From Tricholoma matsutake (taxonomy: Eukaryota; Basidiomycota; Agaricomycetes; Agaricales; Tricholomataceae), in NCBI GenBank assembly GCA_026075535.2, contig AP026538.1:248001-312000 (forward strand): a stretch of DNA of 64,000 nt, in the 5' to 3' direction. This document shows positions 1 to 10,299 of this stretch, one piece after another. The notes below the pieces were generated by a model. It was not told the DNA's origin. It was given only the letters and a program-made list of their open reading frames with translations, and ran no database searches. Positions within the stretch are counted from its first letter, which is position 1; each line of letters starts with the position of its first letter. The position numbers were made by a program, and so were the translations under genes.

Positions 1-781
1 TCACAATAGTGCTATCTTGTTGGGTAGGGGGGCTTTGAGTGACAACGAGTCAATCAAGACAATGTCTGATACTGAAAATACTAGTAACGTTTGTAATTCA
101 TCCTTACACCCATTTTTTTTCTAACAAACTGTAGACATCTTCAAAACCACGGAATATATTCGACACCCTCCCCTCGTTAAGTGCCCCTGCACGTAAAGAG
201 CTACGCAATGAACTGGACCGATATCTGTCGTTGGACCCGGAGATGGTGGACAACGTCATCATGTGGTGGCATGAGCGTTGATCAATGTATCCGTATCTAT
301 CCTGCATGGCTTTGGATTACCTGACGATTCCAGGTATGTAATATGATTCTCATGCTCATTTTAATTACTAACACATATTGCATTAGCAACTTCTGTTGAC
401 GTTGAACGTGTGTTCAGTCGTGGCCGGCTCGTTTTGTCCCACGTTCGGAGTCAGCTTTCTGCTCAATCAATGCGTGCTTTAATTTGCTTGGGATCATGGA
501 GTTTACAGGAATTGGTGAAGGATTCTGATGTTTTGGCGGTAGGGACTTTGAATGACATTGAGGGAGACAAGGAACCTCATCTCGAGGCTGGATGGGACTG
601 TATTGATTAATAGTTTATGAGTTCTCGATAAATTACAGGATTTTATAGTACAACCCACGGTGTATACCCGTACCCGTGGTGACCCGTGGATGAAAACCCG
701 TGGGTTGACAGGTAAATACCCTTGCGGGTCAGAGTACGGGTTAAATTTTGAACACCCGCGGGTTACCCGTGCCATTCCCTA
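1..781 (+). mobile_element. hAT transposon, 3' part only
   Basis: The right end of a hAT element whose left part lies outside the window. It carries the transposase C terminus, then a stretch rich in ACCCGTGGG-like words (about 640-775), and ends in ACCCGTGCCATTCCCTA at 781. That end is close to the end of the 23786-25559 element, whose inverted end reads TAGGCAATAGCA; here it reads TAGGGAATGGCA. The DNA to the right (from 782) is the integrase of a gypsy element, so this hAT landed in gypsy. The 8 bp after the end, 782-789, should be one copy of the target duplication; the partner copy is off the window. Confidence 0.75.
195..610 (+). pseudogene. hAT transposase, C-terminal dimerisation region
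   Basis: The C-terminal hAT region is readable in two exons: about 195-333 (LDRYLSLDPEMVDNVIMWW) and 387-610 (ATSVDVERVFSRGRLVLS), ending at TAA 610. An intron of 53 bp (334-386, GTATGT...TTAG) joins them in frame. The motifs are diagnostic of hAT: the WW segment, ALDYL.IP, ATSVDVERVFSRGR and R.LICLGSW. One in-frame TGA (279-281) falls after WWHER where the family has a second Arg, and LSRMALDYL reads LSCMALDYL, so the copy is dead. The catalytic core lies left of the window. Confidence 0.9.
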
Positions 782-2649
782 GACCGTATTGACCTTCATC
801 TGCTGGCATGTTGCACATCCAGCAATGTAGTTCTTGATGTATGTCATCATCCCCAGCCACCAGTAGTCCCTTCTGATCATTTCAGTCGTCTGCCATTGTC
901 CCGGGTGTCTGCTGGTCATCCCTCATGGTATTTTTGCACCAGCTTCTTCTGTAGTTCTCCATTGTCGGGGACATAGCATCTGTCTTGGAAGAATAGAAGG
1001 CTGTCTTCTATCTTCCAGTCTTCTAGCACCGACTTTATCAGTGGTGTTCCTTTGGTCTTTAGTGCTTCGATTGCACTCTTTACCAGATCATCTTTCATGA
1101 TGCTCCCTGCAAGCAAGTCATGCATTTCTGTGTCAATGAATTTTCCGAATACTGTTTCTGGCTGCATTGTGACATCTTCATTATCGTTGTCTTCCACTGG
1201 TATGTGATCTGCTCTTTGTGATAATGCATCGCTCTGTACCATCTGGGATCCGGGTACATGGACGAGTTGCAAGTCGAATTCCAATAGGAATAAGCTCCAT
1301 CTTGCCTGTCGTCTGTTCAGTTTCTGTGCTGTTCGGAAGTATGTCAAGTCCTTGTGGTCCGACAGGATTACCACCGGGTGTCCTGAACCCAGTAGGTAAT
1401 GTCTCCAGGTCTCTAGTGATCATACTATCACTAGTAGCTCCCTGTTGTAAATCTCGTAGTTCCGTTCTGTTGGTGTTAGCGCATGCAATATATATCCGCA
1501 TGGATGCCAGTCCCCATTCATATCCCTTTGTCTCAGCACTCCTCCTGTCACATGTTTCGAGGTGTCTGATTCGATTGTGAATAGCTTTGTTGGGTCCGGC
1601 ATCAGCAGTACCGGTGCTTCTGCAAATTTCCTTTTCAGCATCTGAAAGGCCTGTTCACATTCTGTTGTCCAGTTGAAGGCTTTGTCCTTCTTTGTTAGCT
1701 CATTAAGTGGTCTGCTTGTCTCCGTGAAATGTCCGATGAAGCTCCTGTAGAAGTTCCCAAATCCCAGGAAGGATCTTACTGCCTTTACATTTGTCGGGGT
1801 TGGCCAATCCTGTATACCTGCCAGTTTCATGTTGTCCATGGCAATTTTGTTGGGTTGGATGATCAGACCCAAGAATTCCACTTTGTGGACGTTGAATTTG
1901 CATTTCTCTGGTTTCAAGTATAAGTCGTTCTCTGCCAGTCTTTGCAGTACCCTCTTTGTCCTTTCCTACTGTTTGTTCTGATCCTTGGAGAATATCAGGA
2001 TGTCATCCATGTAAATCACGAGCCATCCCTCTCCGATCATGTTGTGGAAGATCTCGTTCATCATTGCCTGGAAGGTTGCTGGTGAGTTGCATAATCCAAA
2101 GAACATCACCATTGGTTCAAACAGCCCTCTGTTTGTCTTGAAGGCTGCCTTCCATTGATCTCTGTCCTTGATTCTGACATTGTGATATCCCCATTGGATG
2201 TCTAGTTTTGTAAACCATTTCACTCCTCTCAGTTTGTCCAACAGGTCTCCTACCAGCGGCAGTGGGTAGGTGTTCTTGATTGTTCTGTTGTTCAAGTACC
2301 TGTAATCTTGGCAGGGTCGTAACACGTCTGAGGCTTTCTTTCCAATGAAGAAGAATGGTGACGCCATGGGCAATTTTGATGGTCAGATGTATCCTTTTTG
2401 GCTTTCATCAAGAAACTTGTCGAGTTTCTTTTGTTCTGCCAGTGACAACAGGTAAACCCTGCAATCCTTTGCTATAAAGTCTGTTTTCAGTTCAATCACA
2501 TGATCCCAGGGTCTTGATTCTGGGAATCTCTCCGATGCTTCCTTTTCAAATATCTGTTGGTACTCCCTGTACTGTTCGGGGAGTAGTTCATCTAGGGTTT
2601 TTTGTTTGGGGTCTCCTTCCTTCTTGTGTGTCAGGTGTTGTGAGACCAA
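782..2649 (-). pseudogene. pol: gypsy pol: reverse transcriptase, RNase H, integrase start
   Basis: From the right: a linker (2649-2383); the reverse transcriptase (about 2373-1966) with [22 protein letters not shown] and the catalytic YMDD box; the thumb and connection with KPEKCKF and FLGLI (1917 down); the RNase H (FTIESDTS, then NYEIYNREL, then SDHKDLTYF); and the HHCC segment of integrase ending in GCATCQQMK near 790. In-frame breaks include TGA at 1420-1422, in a stretch where relatives read LLAIIRALEEWRHYL, and a TAG near 1966. SDALSRR reads SDALSQR. The core integrase is absent because of the hAT insertion. Confidence 0.92.
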
Positions 2650-2688
2650 TGTTTTTGCCCTAATCCAGATATTTTGTCCATAAGCATA

Positions 2689-3915
2689 TCACGGTGATCC
2701 TTTTGCCTTTACAATCTGAGAGATTGTCTTTGTCATCAGAGAGTATCCGTATCTTGGCTCATCATCCTCCTCTGTCAGCAGTGTCTTAGCTGGTTTGAAT
2801 ATTCCAATGACAGGTTCTCCTCGGATGTAGGCGACCAGTAGCTCATCATCTTCAATCTTTAGTTTGGGTGTCCCTTCCGGTTGTTCCATTGCCTGTTCTG
2901 TTGCCTGTTCGTGGTTTGCCTGTGCTGGGTTTTCCTTCCCAGTGTCTTCTTCATCTTGTGGCCCACTGGGCTCTGCATCTTGAAGAGTCGTGACTGCGAT
3001 CTCTTCATCTTCTGCTTCTTCGATTGTTGCTTTTCTCATTTTGGTGGGTGTCTTGCTCCCTTCCCATCTAGTTCGGAGGGCTTCTCCTATCTCTCTCGCT
3101 TTAGCGGCAATTCTTCAGCATTGCATTAGCCATTCTTCGTTTGTTGGTTTCTTGTTCTTCAGGGCTATCCTTTCCCTTTCTTTCACAACTATCTGGGCTA
3201 CTGCCAGCCATTCTTCTTCTTTCTTGGTGGCCAGTTTCTCCAGCTCTCTGGTGGCCACCTTTTTCCATTGTGCCTGTTTTTCCTCAGCAGTCTTCTTCTT
3301 GAGGGTGAGCTTTTCTTGGTCTTTGGCGATGATCCCTTGGCACCATGCCTGTCGCTCTTCTTTCGTCATGTCTAGGGGGTTCTTCTTTTCGGTTCCCTTC
3401 TGGCACCATGACAGGTGTTCATCATCGGTTTTCTGTACCCTCCCGATAAGGGTTCTTCCTCTTCCATGTGAGAATCCAGGATAAGTCTTGTTGTTTGTCC
3501 TGAATTGGAAGGTTCCAATTCTCCAGTCAATCACTGGGTTGATTCTTCTGAGCCATGGCAGGCCCAGGATGACCGATTCTTTCCCCAATCCTGCAATGAG
3601 GAAGGTCATTGGGAAAGTTCTTCTGTTGATCGTCAAGAGTCCCCTGGTGTAGTGGGAAATTTCCCCTTTCTTGTTTGGGGTTCTGTCCACATTCTTGACC
3701 CTGATCACCTTCTCCAGGGGGTGCAGTTCAAATCCACTGCTCTCTGTGAATTTGTGACTCATGAATATCCCTCCCACTCCAGAGTCGAGTAGGGCTTTGG
3801 TTTCAATGGTTTTTCCTCTGCCTGCTCCTGCCACTTTGACATCTAAACACATAGATTGATTTTTCAAAGTGGCCAGTAGTACAGAGCAGATGGAAAGTTT
3901 GGTGGTACCTGGCAT
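2689..3915 (-). pseudogene. gypsy aspartic protease and charged linker
   Basis: Minus-strand reading frame with a retroviral-type aspartic protease near its start. The catalytic box reads LLDSGVGGIFMS (family DSGA), followed by the flap region and the strand VILGLPWLRRINPVIDW, typical of fungal gypsy proteases. After it comes a long Lys/Glu-rich linker (3115-3500) and an acidic region (2689-3039) leading to the reverse transcriptase. The frames are split near 3115 and 3040, so gag-pol is no longer continuous. Confidence 0.85.
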
Positions 3916-3932
3916 CGAGGCAGGCCACCCCT

Positions 3933-4835
3933 TTAAAAGCCCTCATCCCTGATGGCAGCGACAGCTGTCGCCTTCTCTTCTCCATCGAGTTCATTCAAGA
4001 TCACTTGGATCTTCAAGTAGGCTTCTCTGCCTTTATTCTTCGTGAAGGGCCGGTCCTCGGTCCTCGTTTCCCCTTTCTTGTGTTCAGTCGCTCTGTGTCC
4101 GGGCTGGTGGCACACAAAGCACAATCCTTTTTTCATGTGTTTGATCCTCTCCTGGTAAGAGAGGCAGTTGATCTCGAGTGGGGTTTCCTTTGCCCTAGAG
4201 GCAGGGAGTTTCTTCATCAAAGTCTCTTGTAACCTCCCTGCTATGGCCTTTGCTCTCCTCCACTGTCCATTGTACTTGGAGGTGGCATTGATCATCCCCT
4301 CCAGGGTCGTGGGGATTAGTTCCATGTTAAACACTCTTTTGAGGAGCTTGGGGTTTAACCCATCCATAAAGAGTTTGATGAGGGCAGTGTCATCATTGAT
4401 TCCTGCCTTCTCTCACAGGATTTGGAACTGCGCTATGTAGTCCTCCAGGTCCTGTCCCTGCTTCAATGTCTTCATCTCTGTCCTGGCTCTGCCAGCTTCA
4501 TTGATTGGCGTGAATGCTGTCTTGAGTGCCGATTCAAAGGTTGACCAGGTTCCTAGGTCTGCCTTTTCTGCCCATGTCTGTGCCCAGGGTGCGGTGGTTC
4601 CTCCATTCATGAAGGACAATGCAAAGATGATTTTCTTCTCATTGGTGTCATAGATTCCATGGTTCACTCTCAAATAGAGTTTCACTTCTTGTAAGAACTT
4701 TGCAGTTCTAGTTTGGTCCCCTGTGAAGTCGGAGGGGGTTCGTATTCTGATGTCCTTGGTCGATGCGGTGGGTTTGGTAGACATGTTGTTGTCGAATAAG
4801 GAGAATGGTTTTCGTTCTGGGGTTTCTTCTTTCAA
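3933..4835 (-). pseudogene. gag: gypsy gag with CCHC zinc knuckle
   Basis: Two pieces of one capsid-nucleocapsid protein. The N-terminal piece (4835-4413) has the typical gypsy gag stretch: SDFTGD, FLQEVKLYLRVN, then AWAEKADLGTW-like text and LEDYIAQF. The C-terminal piece (4367-3933) has FMDGLNP and the CCHC knuckle CFVCHQPGHRATEH. They are parted by a single TGA (4413-4415, seen on the minus strand) just before EKAGIND, where relatives have Arg. The start at 4835 is the first Met; the true one may lie further up. Confidence 0.85.
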
Positions 4836-4957
4836 AGATCTGAAATCTTCTTTGTCAAGGTATTGGGGTTCTTTGTCACTGGTTCTCCTTGAGAACCACT
4901 TCTGTGCTGGTTCTGAGTATCGTACTAATTGACCCTGGTATCTATACCATGGGGTTC

Positions 4958-5651
4958 TTCCTGATGATGATGCTCCTGTCGGAGGTCTGTCTGGGCTTTG
5001 TCTGAAAGACGTTGTGTCTGCACCTAGATAGGTGGACCTTGTAGATCAGCTTGACCTTTTGTTAAGACTATTGGTCTCGACTCAGTCTTGGGTCATGTGT
5101 TGCAGTTGGAGGCTTTCCAACTGTATCGGTATCGTACTAGGAGACTTTCCTAGTGTATTGGGCTTCCTGCCTTCACTTGGGTACTTCCTCAAGTCATCAC
5201 GGCTATTTGTTCTCAGAGGCTTTCTGAGTAGACTGTTTGTTTGTGTATCACAGTTGGAGGCTTTCCAACTGTTGAGTTCAAGGTTATCACAGCCAGGGAC
5301 TTCCTGAGCTGTTGAGTGTTCTGGTTGAGTCTAAGACCATTGATTGAATTAGGTCAAACTAAGGAATACAGGCAGTATTACAGTACCTTATATATGTTTC
5401 AGAGATATCTATCATCCAATCGGAGTATGAGATCCTTGTCAAGTAATAATAGAAGGAACAATAGAACAATAAGCCTCATGCCGAGCATGAGGTGTCCGAT
5501 GTCATGGATCCAATGTCAAGGATCCAATGTCAAGGACTGCTGCAGCACAGCATGTTGATTGGTGGGAGTCGAGTGTCAAAGGGTCTCCCATTGATAGGTC
5601 GTCTTCTCGGCTCAACGACCAATTCAACACTTTAGCATCATTCTAATCACA
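4958..5651 (-). repeat. Probable gypsy LTR (5' LTR of the minus-strand element)
   Basis: No coding frame is seen between gag and the CGA-rich DNA. On the minus strand this segment starts TGTGATTAG (at 5651) and could end GAACCCCA (near 4958), directly followed by TGGTATAGATACC, which could be a tRNA primer-binding site next to gag. It holds short internal repeats (ggaggctttccaactgt near 5107 and 5249; ggatccaatgtcaagga near 5509 and 5520). The other LTR is outside the window, so the borders are unproven. Confidence 0.45.
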
Positions 5652-6640
5652 TTGGCTAACTCCTACGACGTCCCAGACGCAGTGCGACACACTCTATCAA
5701 TTGCAATATCATATCGACAGCATCGAAACATCACCAGCGACATTGATAGTATCAAAAGACCACATCGCACAACCTTAGGACTCCCCCAAAAGTCCCTAAG
5801 ATTCCCCTACATGACCACCAAACATCCCCGACCAACTTCGAACAAGCCACAACCATGATCGACCATCGTCGACCATCGTCGAGCGTCATAGATCGATATC
5901 GAGAAACTACGAGCGACATTGGGCACCACATTTGTTATCTAAATGGTGGAAGACCATGCACTAGGACATATTCCAACTCGTGTTCAAACCTGCTGATCAT
6001 AGGTCAGCTTCATTCCAAGTCCCTATTGTGCACAGAACCCGCTGGACGCATTATTGCGAGACTTAGGGCAGTTTATACACAAAGGACAGTCTCTTTTAGT
6101 TCTTTCCCTTTATTACTCTTTCATCATATGATATATATATCTTTCTTGTTTGGATTCCAGTCTCCTTTATGGCCTTGTGCCTTAACTCATATCTTTTGCC
6201 TCATGTTCTACACATGTTTCTCATTCCATTTTAGGAAGTTTCTTTAAAACATATAAAACTCTGTAGTATCTACTTGAAAATAACAAGAAATCGTCTTCAC
6301 ATATCGTCTCGTATACAGTTCTAAGCATCCAATCAACTTTCTAAAACAATCTAAGTCTCTGCAGGTTTTCTCGATCGACGAGAAACCTCTGCAATCGTCG
6401 CATCCTTGATCATCCCTCGATCCTCTCATCATTAGTACTAGCAACCCTTCCAACACTTCATAGCAGTTTGCCGCACCCTTCGTATACCATCGACCTATCG
6501 AAAGGTCCCCATAATTCACATATCGACCATCAACGATAAAACTTGTTCGCCATTGATCTTGTCGATCGCCCTCGATATCGATCGATACTCGATCGGACCA
6601 CAACAAACACCTTTGTCTCTCATCACACTACCTTCATGAC
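5652..6640. other. CGA-rich intergenic DNA, no recognised gene
   Basis: About 1 kb rich in CGA and TCGA words (for example atcgaccatcgtcgacc near 5856), unlike the CpG-poor DNA around it. Open frames on both strands show no family I recognise. The texture resembles the 40571-41789 insertion, so it may be a regulatory or LTR part of a related element. Confidence 0.3.
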
Positions 6641-6764
6641 TAGTGTTAACTAGTAATCTTCTCAGAGGTTTGACCATGAACTTTCGGAACATCTCGCAAC
6701 CCTCCTCTGACTCGTCGCAAACATCATCGATTGCCTCATCGGCAGTTCTGGTGGTTTTCCCGGG

Positions 6765-7350
6765 TTGAGCATCATCACCATCAGAATGAGTCAAGTAAAA
6801 AATGAGGTACCTGGTCTTGCTGGGGTATGTCTGGCTGTCATCGGTTACGATAATAAAATCGTAACACTTCCAGTGTCTGCTGGCCCTCTTGATGACAAAT
6901 CGGTCACCTCCGCAATCACAGGCCCACATACCATTGTTATGAAGCTTTGTGGCCATAACATTTCTATTCTTCATGGTGAGCTCATCGGAATTATCGGTGG
7001 TCTTGTCCTATCTGACCCTCTGGACAACTCCACTGTAATTTATACTGACCATCTCAACTCTACCAGGCTCATTGATGACACCCAAACTTGTGCAAACATT
7101 GAGGCTTGCATCTGACACATGAATGGCCACTCATATTACAAATGGATACTCCACCTTCTGGGATCTTGACAGGCAGCTATCCATTACACAAAGGGCCATT
7201 CAGCTGAGTCATCAATCCCCTCTATCCTCAATGTGTCAGCAGACTATTATGCTTCCAAATCCCAACCCAATGATTCCAATGATTCCAATCGGACTCCATT
7301 CAGAATCCAACCATATTCTGATGTCATTTTCACCAGCCAAATTGACATGA
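6765..7350 (+). pseudogene. RNase H domain of a non-LTR retrotransposon (LINE), remnant
   Basis: RNase H-like core: an N-terminal strand (VCLAVIGYDNKIVTLP), HGELIGIIGGL with the catalytic Glu, IYTDHLNSTRLIDD with the catalytic Asp, then YTKGHSAESSIPS and ADYYASKSQ with the last acidic residue. This arrangement is known from the C terminus of fungal LINE polyproteins. Two in-frame TGA codons (7113-7115 and 7167-7169) stand where relatives appear to carry Arg (before HMNG, and in SRQ). No reverse transcriptase is seen upstream, so this is a fragment, probably 5'-truncated. Confidence 0.75.
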
Positions 7351-7551
7351 AATGGCATGTTTAGTCCTAGTCCAGTCTGATGTAGTCTGATCAGATTCCA
7401 ATTGGACTATGAGAGTTTCCTAGGAATTTCCAATCATAGGAGTCACATAGGACTAGTCCAAAGTTATGCTAAGACATCAGACAACATAGGATTCTGATAG
7501 GAATGAAAGTGGCCTTGCTTAGTAATATAGTATGAAAAATGAAATGCACAC

Positions 7552-7640
7552 ACACGAGAATTGAACACTTGACATTACAGAAGATTATGTAAGCCTAAAC
7601 TGACAACAATACCATTACACTAAGCAGTCAGTACAGGTAA
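7552..7640 (-). repeat. tRNA-like (SINE-type) promoter, left end of element A
   Basis: On the minus strand an A-box-like word (TGCTTAGTGTAATGG) is followed about 50 bp on by a B-box-like word (GTGTTCAATTC). The layout is that of the RNA polymerase III promoter in a tRNA-derived repeat. It does not fold as a full tRNA. Confidence 0.5.
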
Positions 7641-7658
7641 GTGATCATACTACACTAC

Positions 7659-8140
7659 ACACAAGGCCAGCCTCATAATTTCTCCTTTCTGAAATATAGT
7701 TAGAAATTCTTTGTGAAATATTATATTTGAGACTAAATTTCTACAAACAGAAATTTAGTCTCAAATATAATATTTCACAAAGAATTTCTTACTATATTTC
7801 AGAAAGGAGGAATTATGAGGCTGGCCTTGTGTTGTGTGCCAACCTATGACCCATGTGAAGCTCAGATTGGACACATTGGAGGCTTTTGTGATGGGCCACC
7901 CTCATAATTTCTCCTTTCTGAAATATAGTTAGAAATTCTTTGTGAAATATTATATTTGAGACTCAATTTCTACAAACAGAAATTCCAAAAATTACCCAGT
8001 AGAAACATACTTTGAAAATCAATATTTCTAATGAGTAATTTTTTGAATTTCTGTTTGTAGAAATTTAGTCTCAAATGTAATATTTCACAAAGAATTTCTA
8101 AATATATTTCAGAAAGGAGAAATTATGAGGCTGGCCTTGT
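7659..8140. mobile_element. Pair of fold-back MITEs with a shared spacer, copy 1
   Basis: Two adjacent long inverted repeats. The first (7661-7830) is an almost perfect hairpin: the end ACAAGGCCAGCCTCATAATT, then CTCCTTTCTGAAATAT and about 50 bp more, mirrored after a few central bases. The second (7895-8140) has the same arms and an extra AT-rich centre. A spacer of about 64 bp (7831-7894, gccaacctatgaccca...) joins them. The same spacer and arms occur in inverted order at 32564-32912, so the pair behaves as one unit. No coding capacity. Confidence 0.85.
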
Positions 8141-9250
8141 GACATACCATTCCCACAGGTCTGTTGACAAGCACATAGCCATGTCATCACACCTGCCAGC
8201 TCATCACTCCCACCACCACCAACGATGACAAGCACACCACTTCCCCCCACCTCAACCACCTCAACCCAGCAACTCCCACCACTCCCACTCCACCCCCATC
8301 TCTAGACGAGCCCCCAAGACCGGAAACAACCAGTTTCGACGCCACACAGCCCAAACAATGCCCAAATGATGCAATCGTCATTTGGGCCCATAGTAAGTTT
8401 TTTTCATTTGTTTCTTACTTTTGTAAACTAACTAATTCATTTGTCTTGTTTCTAGGTTCTAATCTACATGGGTAATGACGGACTGATGCAAGCCAACCCA
8501 CACCCAACAATGCCACTGGCAATCCCCCTCCTCCCCATCAAAACAGGATATGAGGGTATCGATCATGGTCAGGAGCATGGGGAGCAACACCAGGAGACCC
8601 CAGAAGGGGAATACCCACCCAGTAAGCACCACATGACCCCTCCCCTCATGCCATGTCACTGACGAACCAACAACGCACCCACCCCACGCCTACAAGCTGC
8701 TGCTCATAGGGTGGATCATGAGTGTATGGACCCCCCACGACACCGATGACATCCAGCACCCCCTATCACCACTGTGAGTGACTGCTCGTGGATGGCACCA
8801 AACGACATGCCTACGAGCAGCTGTCCATAGGGTGGTTCATGGGTGCAGATGATGAGGGGGATGAACAAGGGTGATGAGAGGGGGGGGGACGAAACGACAA
8901 GGGGAAAGGGAGATGATGACCAGAAGGGGAGACGATGGTGACACCCACCCCATGCATGTCTATGAGCATCTGCTCATAGGGTGTTTAAGGGGAGGGGATG
9001 ACAGACAAACACCCCCACCAGCATACAATGCACCACCAACCACCAGCCTTGTGAGCAACTGCTCATGGGGTGGACGGTTGGTGGAATGATGAGGAGGGAG
9101 GGGAGGGGAGGGAGGGGAGGCAAGCCATGGGGGAGGCAAGGTGAGGGAGGTGAGACATGACAGAGATGAGAGGGAGGGGAAATGATCGGACAGGGCTGAC
9201 AAGACAGCCGATGTGATGCACCACCACCCCCTCCCCTCTGTTTTGCAGGG
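8141..9250. other. Core of element A: intron-like segment and GAGCA palindromes
   Basis: Pro/Thr/His-rich frames without a recognised domain. At 8351-8389 a hairpin (CCCAAATGA...TCATTTGGG) directly precedes an intron-like stretch, 8393-8455: GTAAGT, poly-T, CTAACTAA, TCTAG. Quasi-palindromes around GAGCA...TGCTC plus GGGTGG lie near 8698, 8815, 8963 and 9053. A hairpin CCCTCCCC...GCAGGGGGG lies at about 9226-9247. Confidence 0.5.
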
Positions 9251-9299
9251 GGGTGGGTTTTTTTGTAGAATTTAAAATAGTATAATTAAATAGTATAAG

Positions 9300-9780
9300 G
9301 CAAGGCAGGGGTAGGGGTATACCCTTGTGTTTTTGGGCTAAGGGTATGAGGGGTAAGGGTAGGGGTTTGGAAGTTCATACCCTTGCATACCCCTGTACCC
9401 TTACTAAGGGTACAGGGGTATGCCAGGGGTATGCTTATGTAAGAATATCATTTGATTTTTTCAGCTTCAAAGACTCATATTCAAGATTTTCATCAATTAA
9501 ATTCAGATTTTGGGATTGTCCAACAGGATAATGGCTTTCATATGTTAATAAGAGGTATTAATATGTGATATTAATAGTAAATACAATAGTTATCAACACT
9601 TTTCAAATGAATTTTGCTCTAAATATGTTGATTTTGTGCCAAACCCTTGTACCCTTGACAAACCCTCCCATACCCTTGGCAACCCTTATATGTTTCCATA
9701 CCCTTACCCCTAAGGGTAGGGTGTTCAGGGGTAGGGGTAAGGGTATGAGATTTTGCACCCAGGGGTAACCCCTGCCTTGC
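9300..9780. repeat. GGGGTA-rich interspersed repeat segment
   Basis: Flanked by copies of a word like GGCAAGGCAGGGGTAGGGG (9300) and its inverse (9765-9781, CCCCTGCCTTGCCC), with AGGGGTA / TACCCCT words throughout. The inverted ends suggest a small inserted element of about 490 bp; the bases taaaatagtataattaa occur just left (9271) and just right (9782), as a target duplication or flanking repeat would. Confidence 0.5.
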
Positions 9781-9956
9781 CCTAAAATAGTATAATTAAT
9801 TCCATGGGGTTTTTTATATATATCTATATTACTTATTTACTCCCTTGCAAAGATGCAAGGGCTCAACAATTGTTTTTGAGCTCTCATGAGAGAGGTCAAA
9901 AATAAGTGAACTAATCCTAAGTGCTTTAAATGGACTTTATATCACATGTTTATTAA

Positions 9957-10045
9957 TGCTCCTGTGGCTCAACTGGTTGAGCACTTGTTTGGTGGTTATG
10001 TCACTTATATCCCAAGGTCTGGGGTTCAATCCCTGCTCTGCCCAG
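9957..10045 (+). repeat. tRNA-like (SINE-type) promoter, right end of element A
   Basis: TGGCTCAACTGGTTGAGC fits a tRNA D-arm and A box; GGGTTCAATCCC fits the T-arm and B box, with CpA where a tRNA has CpG. The middle is longer than an anticodon arm, so this is tRNA-derived, not a tRNA gene. The sequence at 56033-56108 is nearly the same. Confidence 0.6.
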
Positions 10046-10299
10046 TTATTTTTTAAGCACTTTCACCAAGTTAAGTCTTCCAAAATGGTGTGGTATTCCG
10101 ACTACCTGTTGGAATTGCATAGGACTTTACTCAGAATTTACTAGGAATTTCTTGGAAATAAGAGTACATGGTCATCAAGATACATTCCGATCGGATTCCT
10201 ATCAGACTCCTAGGACTAGTATTGGACTAGTAGGACTCCTATCAGATTCCGATCGGACTCCTAGGACTCCGATGGGGATACAGGGGGGAGTGCAAAGTC

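Larger units (their letters stand above)
782..5651 (-). mobile_element. Ty3/gypsy LTR retrotransposon, truncated in integrase
   Basis: Read on the minus strand from right to left the order is LTR, gag with a CCHC knuckle, aspartic protease, reverse transcriptase, RNase H, start of integrase. That is the gypsy order. The element stops abruptly at 781/782, inside the HHCC zinc-binding domain of integrase, where a hAT element begins; the rest of integrase and the other LTR should lie beyond that hAT, off the window. Several frames are broken, so this copy is defective. Confidence 0.9.

Noticed and set aside
503..775. Minus-strand ORF opposite the hAT transposase end
   Set aside because: Shadow of the transposase frame and the ACCCGTGGG repeat; no protein-like text.
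6516..6974. Minus-strand 152-codon ORF as a gene
   Set aside because: Its right half is antisense to the RNase H domain at 6765-7350 and its left half is CGA-rich spacer; no motif of its own.
9957..10045. Genuine tRNA gene
   Set aside because: A and B boxes are present, but the middle cannot form a normal anticodon arm, no acceptor stem closes, and near-copies sit at element ends.
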